DNA of 64,000 bases from Ktedonobacter sp. SOSP1-85 (GTDB taxonomy: Bacteria > Chloroflexota > Ktedonobacteria > Ktedonobacterales > Ktedonobacteraceae). Below the pieces are notes generated by a model. It saw only the letters and a program-made list of their open reading frames with translations. It did not search any database and was not told the origin of the DNA. The stretch's first letter is position 1; the number at the start of each line of letters is the position of its first letter. A program made the translations under genes and the position numbers. Shown one piece after another: positions 43,108 through 51,473 of this stretch. The DNA is taken from contig NZ_BNJI01000003.1 in the NCBI RefSeq assembly GCF_016587415.1, forward strand, positions 310,001 through 374,000, in the 5' to 3' direction.

Positions 43108-43830
43108 ATGAACTCAACCATCAACCCTTCTGTGACCGACGCGGAACTCGCTCAGTCGTTTAAAGCGCCATCGTTGTGGAGCCTGATCGTCAGCCTGTGG
43201 CCCAGCATTCTGCTCAACGGCGTGTGCGTCATTGCCGTCTACCAACTGGTGAAGCACTTTACCTCGGCCTCCGACGTGACCGCGCTAGCGCTCTCGGCTC
43301 TGCCTGCCCTGGTCGGGGCGATCTTCACCCTGATCCGGCAGCGCAGCGTCGATGTGCTGGGTGCCTTCACGCTCATCACGATTGTGGCATCGATCGGCCT
43401 GACCTTCCTGACTGGCGATGCCAAACTCTTCCTGATCCGCGAATCGTTACTGACGGTGCTCTTCGGCGTCATCTGCCTGATCTCGCTGCTCTTCCCGAAG
43501 CCGATCTGGTTCTATATCATCCGGTACTTTACCGTAGGCAACAGTCAGGAGCAAATGCTCGCGTATGAGGCCGCCTGGAAATTCCGCTCTTTCCGAGGCT
43601 ATATCCGCACGGTCACGATCCTGTGGGGTGCTCTCTACATCATCGAGTTTCTCATTCGCCTGGCCATGATCTACACGCTCACCATCTCCCAGGTGTTAGT
43701 ATTCTCATCCATCCTCTTCTACGCGCTCACCATTCTGGCCAGCGTGCTGACCTTCCGCTTAGGCGCGCGCCTGCGCAAGCGGAGCACGCAGAATAACGCA
43801 CCACAAACGCGTGCCTTTCCCATCCAGTAA
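43108..43830 (+). CDS. VC0807-type integral membrane protein
   Basis: 240 residues from ATG 43108 (AAAGGA nine bases upstream). About six hydrophobic segments: ILLNGVCVIAVYQLV, VTALALSALPALVGAIF, VLGAFTLITIVASIGLTFL, LLTVLFGVICLISLLF, ILWGALYIIEFLIRLAMIY and VLVFSSILFYALTILASVL. The PKPIWFYIIRYFTVG loop is typical of this uncharacterised family. Function unknown; it likely shares a transcript with the SDR. Confidence 0.75.
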   Translation: MNSTINPSVTDAELAQSFKAPSLWSLIVSLWPSILLNGVCVIAVYQLVKHFTSASDVTALALSALPALVGAIFTLIRQRSVDVLGAFTLITIVASIGLTFLTGDAKLFLIRESLLTVLFGVICLISLLFPKPIWFYIIRYFTVGNSQEQMLAYEAAWKFRSFRGYIRTVTILWGALYIIEFLIRLAMIYTLTISQVLVFSSILFYALTILASVLTFRLGARLRKRSTQNNAPQTRAFPIQ

Positions 43831-43858
43831 AGCGCAAAAAGCCTTGTCAGAACGTGCG

Positions 43859-44155
43859 TTAGGTTATATCATCACAAAATATGTGAATGCTCCCAGGAAC
43901 ATCAAAGGTCATGGTCTCAATCGTTGTGGTCACCAGGTCGACACGCATGTGATAATCAAAGGCCATACCCAAGATCTCTCGCGTATGCTTGCATAAGGCG
44001 AAACAGCCTCTTACACGCGATCCATCAGCCAATTTGACTTCCAGGATATCAGAAAACACGATCTCTGTCTCAGAGAGATCCTTCTCCTCTCGCAGAAGAT
44101 TAGGAGCTACTTGAGTTGCTTTGCCTGTGCAAGAGGGTCGAAGGTTCGGACGCAA
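43859..44155 (-). pseudogene. DDE integrase-core fragment (IS3-like)
   Basis: The stretch EIVFSDILEVKLADGSRVRG then CFALCKHTREILGMAFDYHM, RVDLVTTTIETM and PGSIHIFCDDIT has the order of an rve/IS3 OrfB core (first Asp strand SDI, G-x-A-x-x-x-HM, then PGSI-H). The second Asp would be at CDD. It stops there without the catalytic Glu region. It lies just past the end of the transporter operon. Confidence 0.5.
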
Positions 44156-44190
44156 ATGCTGGGTTGAGGGGCCTTTGTCCGAACTTTCGG
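44138..44190 (-). terminator. inverted repeat after the sugar transporter operon
   Basis: GTCCGAACTTTCGG (44177-44190) pairs with TCGAAGGTTCGGAC (44138-44151) apart from two mismatches, 20 bases after the last permease stop on the minus strand. Possible transcription stop, or the inverted end of the neighbouring transposase relic. Confidence 0.4.
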
Positions 44191-44209
44191 CCCAACAGGA
44201 AGTGAAAGT

Positions 44210-45292
44210 CTAGGTACGTTGTCTGGCGCGTTTCTGCTGAAGGCGGCTTTGCAAGAGAACAACAATAAGCAAAAATATGCCACGAATGACATTCTGCCAG
44301 AATGAATTGAGGTAGAGCCCTCCACCATGATCCAGCGTGTAATTATTTTCTAACTGAAGGATCTCCACAATCGTGCCTAATAACAGCACACCCACCAGCG
44401 TACCAAAAACTGAGCCAACACCGCCGGTCAATAATGTGCCACCAACTACCACCGCCGCGATGGCAATCAGTTCCCAACCGTTCCCTTCTGTTGCTGAACC
44501 ACCATTCAGATTGATGGCTAACAATACTCCGACAAGTCCAGCCAACGCGCCACTGAGCGTATACACCCAGAAAAGCGTCCGCTTGACGGGCAACCCCATC
44601 AGTTGCGCTGCTTCGGGATTGCCCCCAATGGCCAGCACATAGCGGCCAAAGCGCGTATACCGTAGCACCAGGATGCCAATGAGAAAGGCCACCAGCAGAA
44701 GTGGGATAGTGAACGGCACCGGTGGATTAAGAAAGCCGTCCCCCACTGTTGTTCCCGCAACCGTTATGAAATCACTTTTCTGATCCAGGTTGACGCTGGC
44801 TGCATCATTGATGAGTCTCAAAGCCACACCACGCACAATATACAAGGTGGCAAGCGTGGCGATGAAGGGTGGCACACGCATCCACGCAACGACAATACCA
44901 TTCACAATCCCTACCAGCGTACCCGCAATAACCGCCGCAAACAGTGCATAAAAGAAACCATGCGAGCTGGTGAGCGCTGCAACCACACTGGCAAGCGCCG
45001 CTATACCGCCGACAGAGAGATCAATGCCGCCAGTCATGATCACAAACGTCATTCCCAGTGCGATAAGTCCAAATTGCGCATTGAAATTCAGTACGCTGTA
45101 GATAGTGAGTGTATTGAAATTGTCATAGCGAAGAAAGCTAAAGGTCACGACAATAATGAGCGCGATCAGCGCTCCTTGCTGTCTCACAAACTCACCAATT
45201 CTGGGCAGGCGCTCTTTAATCCCGATGCGCGTGTTTGCTTCGCTCGGCTCTGCCAGCGCCGCGATGCCTGGCTGTGATGAAACCTTCGGCAT
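44210..45292 (-). CDS. yjfF: sugar ABC transporter permease (YjfF-like)
   Basis: 360 residues with about nine to ten membrane segments of the BPD_transp_2 family, including IALGMTFVIMTGGIDLSVGGIAALASVVAAL, VGIVNGIVVAWMRVPPFIATLATLYI, and VVVGGTLLTGGVGSVFGTLVG. The start at 45292 (MPKVSSQPG) is set by GGAGG eight bases upstream; the frame opening at 45436 would run into the preceding gene. As the second permease of an SBP-ATPase-permease-permease operon it corresponds to yjfF of the E. coli galactofuranose system. Confidence 0.85.
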   Translation of the reverse strand: MPKVSSQPGIAALAEPSEANTRIGIKERLPRIGEFVRQQGALIALIIVVTFSFLRYDNFNTLTIYSVLNFNAQFGLIALGMTFVIMTGGIDLSVGGIAALASVVAALTSSHGFFYALFAAVIAGTLVGIVNGIVVAWMRVPPFIATLATLYIVRGVALRLINDAASVNLDQKSDFITVAGTTVGDGFLNPPVPFTIPLLLVAFLIGILVLRYTRFGRYVLAIGGNPEAAQLMGLPVKRTLFWVYTLSGALAGLVGVLLAINLNGGSATEGNGWELIAIAAVVVGGTLLTGGVGSVFGTLVGVLLLGTIVEILQLENNYTLDHGGGLYLNSFWQNVIRGIFLLIVVLLQSRLQQKRARQRT

Positions 45293-45353
45293 AAGTGAGT
45301 CCTCCATACTCATAAACTGTGCGCACTCGCTGTGGCACACAATTGCCCCCTTA

Positions 45354-46352
45354 TTATGCTTTGCGCTGACGCTGGAGGAAGACTGCCAGCACGATAAGCA
45401 TACCAATGATGATACTGGCAATATCATTTGGCACATTCAGCGCCACCAGTGTCTGACGAATAAGCTGAATGAAGATGGCCCCAACCACTGTTCCCACGAT
45501 GGTTGCATGCCCGCCGGTCAGTCGAGTGCCGCCCACTGCAACCGCCGCAATCGCATCAAGTTCCTTACCCAGACCATCAGTAACTGGATTTGCCGCAGAA
45601 TCAAAGGCGATATACGCCAATCCGGCGATTCCGGCCAGCAGACCACTAATCGCGTAGACGATGATCAAAACCCGGTTCACAGGGACACCCGCCAGGCGCG
45701 CCGCCGATTGATTCCCACCAGCCGCAAGCAGATACCGGCTAAAGGCGGTGGCACGCATAAGCCAGGCAAAAATAGCAACAATGACGGCCATCAGGATCAC
45801 TTGCCTGGGAAGGAAGCCGAACAGATTGCCACTCAGCCAGCTCACAATGGGCGCGCTTAAAAACGCAAACTGGAATCCATTGACCGTGACCTCAGCAACT
45901 CCACGGATCGTAATCAGGGTGATCAGCGTGGCAACAATAGGCTGTACCTTGAAACGCGTCACCAGTAGCCCGTTGAATGCGCCGATCAATGCGGCAACCA
46001 CCAGCGCAATCGGCATCGCAACTGCGGTACCCAGCACGATGTTCTGGATGCCAAACAATTTCCCGCTGAAAATCAGGTACGTGAGTATCCCCGTCAGGCC
46101 CATGATCGAGCCCACCGAAATATCGATGCCTCCAGTTGCAATCACCAGGGTCATGCCAACCCCAAGGATCAACGTTGGCGTCACGTGGACCAGCAGATCG
46201 GTGATCGAAATCCACGAGTTGAATTGCCTGGTAAAAAGAACGTTGAAGATGATGAGCACCACTAGCGCAATTAATGCTCCATAATCCTGCCCAATAGTAC
46301 GCAGACCCCTCAACTCTTTGAGCGTTGTCAAACGCTGCTCTAATCGAATCAT
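45354..46352 (-). CDS. ytfT: sugar ABC transporter permease (YtfT-like)
   Basis: 332 residues, BPD_transp_2 family. Marker segments: LGVGMTLVIATGGIDISVGSIMGLTGI, GAFNGLLVTRFKVQPIVATLITLITIRG and VGGTRLTGGHATIVGTVVGAIFIQLIRQTL. About nine hydrophobic helices. The ATG overlaps the stop of the ATPase gene in ATGA, showing translational coupling. It pairs with the other permease to form the membrane channel for the binding-protein-delivered sugar. Confidence 0.86.
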   Translation of the reverse strand: MIRLEQRLTTLKELRGLRTIGQDYGALIALVVLIIFNVLFTRQFNSWISITDLLVHVTPTLILGVGMTLVIATGGIDISVGSIMGLTGILTYLIFSGKLFGIQNIVLGTAVAMPIALVVAALIGAFNGLLVTRFKVQPIVATLITLITIRGVAEVTVNGFQFAFLSAPIVSWLSGNLFGFLPRQVILMAVIVAIFAWLMRATAFSRYLLAAGGNQSAARLAGVPVNRVLIIVYAISGLLAGIAGLAYIAFDSAANPVTDGLGKELDAIAAVAVGGTRLTGGHATIVGTVVGAIFIQLIRQTLVALNVPNDIASIIIGMLIVLAVFLQRQRKA

Positions 46353-47893
46353 GCGCCTTCTCCTGTGCCAGATTGCTCCTCTCCATGCGCCATAGCGGCC
46401 ATGATCCCATCCTGGCTGATATCCGCACGAGAAAGTTCGGCCACTGTTACTCCATCACGCAATACCGCCACGTGATCGCTTCCTTCAATGATCTCTTCAA
46501 GTTCAGAGGAGATAAGCAAGACCCCCATACCTGACTCCGCCAATTCCTCGACCAACTTCTGTATCTCACCTTTGGCGCCCACATCGATGCCACGTGTCGG
46601 CTCGTCAAGCAAAAGCAAACGAGGATGTAAACAGAGCCAGCGCGCCAGCAAGACCTTCTGTTGATTGCCGCCCGATAGTTCGCGAATCTTTTGCTCTGGC
46701 CCCGCCGTTTTGATACCTAAACGTTGAATGAAACGATCAACAATCTGTTCTTGCTTCTTGCGATCAACGATGCCAGATCGCGTCAAAGTAGGAAGTGCCG
46801 CCAGCGTGAGATTTTCGCGCACGGAGAGATCCGGAATAATCCCATCAATCTTACGGTCTTCCGAACACAGTCCGATGCCTGCGCGAATGGCGTCTATAGG
46901 CGCGCGGAAATGAACTTCTTTCCCGTCAATAGCGATTTTCCCGGCTTCGATGGGATCAGCTCCAAACACAGCACGAGCAACTTCGCTCCGCCCGGAACCG
47001 AGCAATCCCGCCAGGCCAACAATCTCCCCCGCACGCACCCTGACACTCGCATTTTGGAGCTTACGACCCTGGCGTAATCCGACTGCATCCAGCAGCACTT
47101 CCTGCTGGGCGTGGTGACGACTGGCATCAAAGCTGGTCTGCCCACTCTGTTGCACGCTACCTAAATCTTTGCCGAGCATCTTGGACACTAACTCGAGCTT
47201 GCTGATGCTTGCGATAGGCCGCGCATCCACCATGACGCCGTCGCGCAAAATAGTAATGCTGTCACAAATCGCATACAATTCGTCCAGTCTATGGCTGACG
47301 AAGATGATGGAAACTCCCTCCGCTTTCAATTGCCGAATCACAGCAAACAGAGTAGCAACTTCATCATCATTGAGCGAGGATGTGGGCTCATCCATGATCA
47401 CCAGTTTGCTCTTGAAGGAGATGGCACGCGCAATCGCCACCATCTGCTGAGTCGCAATGTTATAGGTATTGAGTGGCTTTGTCACATCGATCGAGAGATG
47501 CAACCGCTTCAGTAATGTGCTGGCCTCGGTGTTCATTTTTCGCCAGTCGAGCAATCCCCAGCGAAAGAGTTCGCGCCCCAAAAAAATATTCTCGGTAACG
47601 CTGCGATATGGAACAAGATTGACCTCTTGATAAATGGTGCTGATGCCATGGCGCTGTGCCTGTTGTGGCGATTGGAAAGCCACAGGCTGCCCATCAAAGA
47701 GGATCGTCCCTCTATCGCTGCGATATACGCCCGTGAGAACCTTGATGAGCGTGGATTTACCCGCGCCATTCTCTCCGATCAGCGCATGCACTTCGCCACG
47801 CGCCACTCTTATCGAGGCGTCTGAGAGGGCAACCGAGCCGGTGAAATGCTTGGTGATATGCTCCATGTGCAGAAGCACCTTATTTTCTTCCAT
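46349..47893 (-). CDS. ytfR: sugar ABC transporter ATP-binding protein, duplicated ATPase (YtfR/RbsA-like)
   Basis: 514 residues, two fused ABC domains. The first has a complete Walker A GENGAGKSTLIK near residue 38 and Walker B LVIMDEPTSSL. The second has the degenerate A-loop GLLGSGRSEVARAVFG, the ABC signature ELSGGNQQKVLLARWL near residue 405 and LLLDEPTRGIDVG. This is the standard RbsA/AraG/YtfR architecture. It drives uptake of a monosaccharide together with the two permeases downstream. Confidence 0.9.
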   Translation of the reverse strand: MEENKVLLHMEHITKHFTGSVALSDASIRVARGEVHALIGENGAGKSTLIKVLTGVYRSDRGTILFDGQPVAFQSPQQAQRHGISTIYQEVNLVPYRSVTENIFLGRELFRWGLLDWRKMNTEASTLLKRLHLSIDVTKPLNTYNIATQQMVAIARAISFKSKLVIMDEPTSSLNDDEVATLFAVIRQLKAEGVSIIFVSHRLDELYAICDSITILRDGVMVDARPIASISKLELVSKMLGKDLGSVQQSGQTSFDASRHHAQQEVLLDAVGLRQGRKLQNASVRVRAGEIVGLAGLLGSGRSEVARAVFGADPIEAGKIAIDGKEVHFRAPIDAIRAGIGLCSEDRKIDGIIPDLSVRENLTLAALPTLTRSGIVDRKKQEQIVDRFIQRLGIKTAGPEQKIRELSGGNQQKVLLARWLCLHPRLLLLDEPTRGIDVGAKGEIQKLVEELAESGMGVLLISSELEEIIEGSDHVAVLRDGVTVAELSRADISQDGIMAAMAHGEEQSGTGEGA

Positions 47894-47975
47894 GACCTAC
47901 CTCTTAAATCGTTGATACTGGCGCAACTCGCTATCACGGCAGCGCCAGTATCAACGCGAATGCGCTTAGAGAAGT

Positions 47976-49037
47976 TTAGAACGCGTTAGGTAGGTAAGCT
48001 GCCGCTGTGCCATCGGCCTTCTTGAAGACTCTATCTGGCTGCACGACCCACGCGGGCAGATCATCGCCCTTGACAAACTTATCGAGGGTATCGAAGACCA
48101 GGGAACCAAGTCGCGGGTTGCATTCCACGACCGCATACTCTTCACCCGAAACTACGAGATTGACAGCATCTTTCGTTCCATCGATAGAAACCACCTTGAT
48201 ATCCTGTCCGGGATGTTTGCCGGCCGCCTTGAGTGCTGTGATCGCGCCAATGGCCATTTCGTCGTTATGTGCGAATACACCCTTAATATCGGGGTACTGT
48301 TGGATCAAGGTCGCCATGACTTGCTGACCTGTCGCGCGGTTAAAATCAGCAGTCTGCTCGGCAACGATTTTGATGCCAGGCGCCTTCGCAGCCAGTTCGC
48401 CATTAAAACCACCACCACGCAAAATAGCGGGAGAGGAGCCAGTTGTGCCATCCAGTTCGACGATGGTCGCCTTCGCGCTCGAACCACCCAGAGCCTCGAT
48501 CAACGCATCAGCCGCCAGCGCTCCCTCTTTCTTAAAGTCGCCACCCACGAATGTGGCAAAGTCACGGCCTGGCGACGCCTGTTGCTCATTGACATCACGA
48601 TCCACAACAACTACGGGAATACAGGCTTTACGAGCGGCAACAACTTGAGCCGCTTCCGCATCTTCGGTGTGTGGGTCGACCAACAGTACATCAGGATGAT
48701 CATTAATCAGGTTCTGGATATCCTGGACCTGCTGAACATCAGAGTTGTTCGCATTCGTTTTCAACAACTGGTAGCCATGGGCCTTGGCCGCAGCCTCGAT
48801 GCTAGCTTCTTCAGCAAAGCGCCAGGCGCCGTCCAGTGCATTCTGCGACCAGGCGACCTTATGAACGGGGCCCGAGGGTCTGACTAACTTTGTGTTGCTG
48901 CCGGGGACACAGCTAGAGGAAGAACTTGCCGAGTTGCCGCCGCTGCCCCCACAGGCAGAAAGCGCCATGCCCAGAACCGCGATGAGGGCGATGTTCATCA
49001 TGAACAATCGCTTGAGTGGAGACCTGGAAAATTGCAT
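47976..49037 (-). CDS. ytfQ: sugar-binding lipoprotein of ABC transporter (YtfQ-like)
   Basis: 353 residues. A lipoprotein signal with lipobox LSAC at residues 26-29 (IALIAVLGMALSACGG) anchors it outside the cell. The type I periplasmic-binding fold is seen in VAWSQNALDGAWRFAEEASIEAAAKAHGYQLL, DPHTEDAEAAQVVAARKACIPVVVVDRDV and GVFAHNDEMAIGAITAL. The VECNPRLGSLVFDTL and PDRVFKKAD endings match YtfQ, which binds galactofuranose, better than RbsB. It is the first gene of the operon, behind a leader of about 425 nucleotides. Confidence 0.86.
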   Translation of the reverse strand: MQFSRSPLKRLFMMNIALIAVLGMALSACGGSGGNSASSSSSCVPGSNTKLVRPSGPVHKVAWSQNALDGAWRFAEEASIEAAAKAHGYQLLKTNANNSDVQQVQDIQNLINDHPDVLLVDPHTEDAEAAQVVAARKACIPVVVVDRDVNEQQASPGRDFATFVGGDFKKEGALAADALIEALGGSSAKATIVELDGTTGSSPAILRGGGFNGELAAKAPGIKIVAEQTADFNRATGQQVMATLIQQYPDIKGVFAHNDEMAIGAITALKAAGKHPGQDIKVVSIDGTKDAVNLVVSGEEYAVVECNPRLGSLVFDTLDKFVKGDDLPAWVVQPDRVFKKADGTAAAYLPNAF

Positions 49038-49448
49038 TAGGAACCAACCTTTCGTAACAGATGACAGCGTTGTCCGCCGAGCAGAGTGAAGCGTCCGTAT
49101 CTACTGATATCGATTCACTCACATCCTAGTGCGCTACGATAGTAAGGTATTGCTTCTTCAACCGCTTGTTGGAATTTCAAGGTACCAAAAGTGCCCCACC
49201 AGTACGGCTTAATATAGCGCCTTCGTCAGCGCATTAGAAGCCTGGCAAGAAGTGCAAACCAAGTGAAATTATGACGTGTAGGATATGATCTGTTCCATGC
49301 TTCCCTTGCAACCCCGGGATGATAGAGATGCCTGGAACAATTGACGAGCTCCAGCTCTAAGCTGAAATGCCCTCACCTCCTTATGATGCGGGATTTATCG
49401 TAGCGTCCTGCCACGAAGCTGTGGATTGACCTGGAGTACAGCCGATTA

Positions 49449-49497
49449 AATTTAACCGCTTTAAAAGAAGTATAATGATGGAACTCAACTTTGTCAA
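49449..49497 (-). promoter_or_regulatory. promoter of the sugar transporter operon with LacI operator
   Basis: Minus strand TTGACA (49497-49492), 17-base spacer, TATACT (49474-49469). Immediately downstream, covering the start of transcription, is AATTTAACCGCTTTAAA (49449-49465), a CG-centred LacI-type site also present before the lacI gene. Transcription would begin near 49462, leaving an untranslated leader of about 425 bases that contains an inverted repeat at 49292-49338. Confidence 0.85.
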
Positions 49498-49552
49498 GGA
49501 CTCTTGCTCAAATGCGCAATACTCTTGCGCGAATGAACAAATCCGGCAAAAA

Positions 49553-49634
49553 TTGACGCCGCCAAAAGTGCATCGTATACTTTAAGTGAAATACTAGCCG
49601 TTCGGTACCCGATGATTGAATTTAACCGCTTAAA
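49553..49634 (+). promoter_or_regulatory. lacI promoter and autoregulatory operator
   Basis: TTGACG (49553-49558), 17 bases, TATACT (49576-49581), then the operator AATTTAACCGCTTAAA at 49619-49634, about 30 bases into the transcript and ahead of the start codon at 49656. It matches the operator in the divergent transporter promoter, so one LacI protein probably controls both directions. Confidence 0.82.
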
Positions 49635-49655
49635 CCGGAGAGGATGCGACAGGGA

Positions 49656-50702
49656 ATGACGACAATTGCTGATGTAGCCCGCCGGGCGAAAGTAACGACG
49701 GCGACCGTATCTAATGTGCTTACGCAGCGCGTGCCCGTCAGCGATAAGACACGCGCACGTGTTCTACAAGCCATCAAAGAATTAGGCTATCGTCCAAATT
49801 TAGTGGCGCGGGGATTAGCCCAGGGCAAAACATTGACATTAGCATTGGTCGTGCCCACCCTCTCAAATCCCTTTTTTGCCGAAGTCGTGGAAGAAATCGA
49901 GCGCGTCGCGGACATGCACGATTATCAATTGCTCTTGAGTATGACCCATAATTCTCCAGAAGAGGGCAAACGCCACCTGGAACGCATGGCCAGTCGTTGG
50001 GCAGACGGCTTCATCGTGATGGGAATGGCCGCCGATATCGCCGATGTCCTCGCTCTCAAGGATAGTGGCAAGGAGGTGGTACTGAGTGTATGGAATCAAG
50101 ATGCATCTACCCAGACCCTGCCCGTGGTAGATATTGATTTTCGTCTGGCAGGCGAATTAGCAACGCGGCACCTTCTAGAATGCGGCCATCGTCGCATCGC
50201 GGCTATCGTGGAAGAACCCGTACAATTGACAAGGCGCAAGGGCTTCGAGACCACACTTACAGAAGCGGGCATCCCTGTCTTGCCCGAATATATCCGCCAG
50301 GGCGATTCATCGTTTGAGAGCGGCTATCAAGCTGCTTTAGCATTGTTAGCGCTGCCTCAACCACCTACCGCAATCTTTGCTGGCAACGACTGGATGGCCC
50401 TGGGCGCGATGGAAGCTATCGCAAGCCGGAACTTATCGATACCACATGATCTCTCAGTAGTAGGAGTAGATGATATCAGTCAAGCCGCACACTCCCACCC
50501 TGCTCTTACAACCATCAGTATTCCCAAACGGGAGATGGCTCGTGCCGCTACCGAATTGTTGCTGCGCTACATCCAGGGAATAGATATCCCTACAGAACCC
50601 CTGAAGATCCTGGTCAGCCCTCATCTCAAGGTACGCCAATCAACCGCCAGGATCAACCAGGGCTGTTGCAAAGTTGGGAATAAAATCCAAGAAGAGGAAT
50701 AA
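49656..50702 (+). CDS. LacI-family transcriptional regulator
   Basis: 348 residues from ATG 49656 (MTTIADVARRAKVTTATVSN). HTH with hinge helix at residues 1-60 (ELGYRPNLVARGLAQG), then the periplasmic-binding-like sensor: LALVVPTLSNPFFAEVVEEIER, VVDIDFRLAGELATRHLLECGHRRIAAI and DLSVVGVDDISQAAHSHPALTTI. It should repress the divergent sugar transporter until the sugar binds. The last 13 codons (GCCKVGNKIQEEE) are encoded by the left end of an ISAs1-derived insertion; the natural C-terminus was near QSTARINQ. Confidence 0.87.
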   Translation: MTTIADVARRAKVTTATVSNVLTQRVPVSDKTRARVLQAIKELGYRPNLVARGLAQGKTLTLALVVPTLSNPFFAEVVEEIERVADMHDYQLLLSMTHNSPEEGKRHLERMASRWADGFIVMGMAADIADVLALKDSGKEVVLSVWNQDASTQTLPVVDIDFRLAGELATRHLLECGHRRIAAIVEEPVQLTRRKGFETTLTEAGIPVLPEYIRQGDSSFESGYQAALALLALPQPPTAIFAGNDWMALGAMEAIASRNLSIPHDLSVVGVDDISQAAHSHPALTTISIPKREMARAATELLLRYIQGIDIPTEPLKILVSPHLKVRQSTARINQGCCKVGNKIQEEE

Positions 50703-51082
50703 AACAGAACTTTTCGAGCTTTAGGAATGGTTGAGGCATCCAATTCCTAGCGACGAAACGCCTGTTCATGACCATTACAACAATTTCCCATCGGCTTGAT
50801 CTACCCAATCAAGCTCTCCTCTTTGATTTAGAGGCTTTATATGGACAATTACAGCACGTCAAAGATCGTCGAGATCGGACCTTGCAAGAAGATCATTCTC
50901 AACTGCGAATGGATCATGCTCCTCATGTGCTCGCGTTACTCAACAATACGGCCATTGGCTTGATGGCTCGTCGAGGCGAAACCAATCTGCCTCATGCGAA
51001 ACGGACATTCAGCTATCAGATCGACAAAGCCTTATCAAACGTGGTCGCATGAACCTGATTGTGGACTTTGCAACAGCCCTGG
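50657..51082. mobile_element. ISAs1-family deletion derivative with 18-bp inverted repeats
   Basis: CCAGGGCTGTTGCAAAGT at 50657-50674 and its exact complement at 51065-51082 bound a 426-bp segment that holds only the last part of an ISAs1 transposase. No clear target duplication is seen. The left end lies inside the 3' end of lacI. Confidence 0.8.
50768..51052 (+). pseudogene. ISAs1 transposase C-terminal remnant
   Basis: FLEALYGQLQHVKDRRDRTL-like sequence (LFDLEALYGQLQHVKDRRD), QEDHSQLRMDHAPHVLALLN and NTAIGLMARRG correspond to the conserved ISAs1 tail (HWVRDVTFGEDRSQVRTGNAPQVMATLRNLAI pattern). The DDE-containing N-terminal two thirds are deleted. Confidence 0.75.
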
Positions 51083-51417
51083 GGGAGTGAATAAACGATC
51101 ACAGGACGCTTGACTTTTCCCCCAACATCAGGTACACTTTACTATATCGTCTGCACAGGACCACTCCCAGGTGGCCCTTTCTTTTTGCCCGCTTCTCCTG
51201 CATCATCACGGACACTCCCCTTCCCAACAGCGTTCTGTACTCCACCGATGAGCCCTCTTTCACCATATAGAGGGGTGCAACTAAATCAGCACTGGAAAAT
51301 TGCCTCTTCATCGATCCCTGATCGCCTTCATGTTCTCTAAAAACAGGAGCAAGTAAATCAGAGATCGAAAACGCGCCTGTTTTCACGAGAAATGTCCTTT
51401 TTGCTTGACACAAGAGA
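51083..51417. other. 335-bp region left of the DDE transposase
   Basis: Part of the upstream flank of the next transposase. A TTGACA at 51404-51409 may be its promoter -35. Minus-strand frames here are not recognised. The outer end of the element was not located. Confidence 0.4.
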
Positions 51418-51466
51418 GACTCCTTTGCAGAGTATTCATAACCACAAATCTCACGACAAAGGAGTC
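51418..51466 (+). promoter_or_regulatory. hairpin hiding the transposase ribosome-binding site
   Basis: GACTCCTTTG (51418-51427) can pair with CAAAGGAGTC (51457-51466), which contains the Shine-Dalgarno AAAGGAG eight bases before the ATG at 51474. Such structures limit transposase translation from read-through transcripts. Confidence 0.6.
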
Positions 51467-51473
51467 CTCGGTT

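Noticed and set aside
49038..49448. Known riboswitch in the transporter leader
   Set aside because: No conserved riboswitch core could be recognised by eye; only a simple inverted repeat is present.
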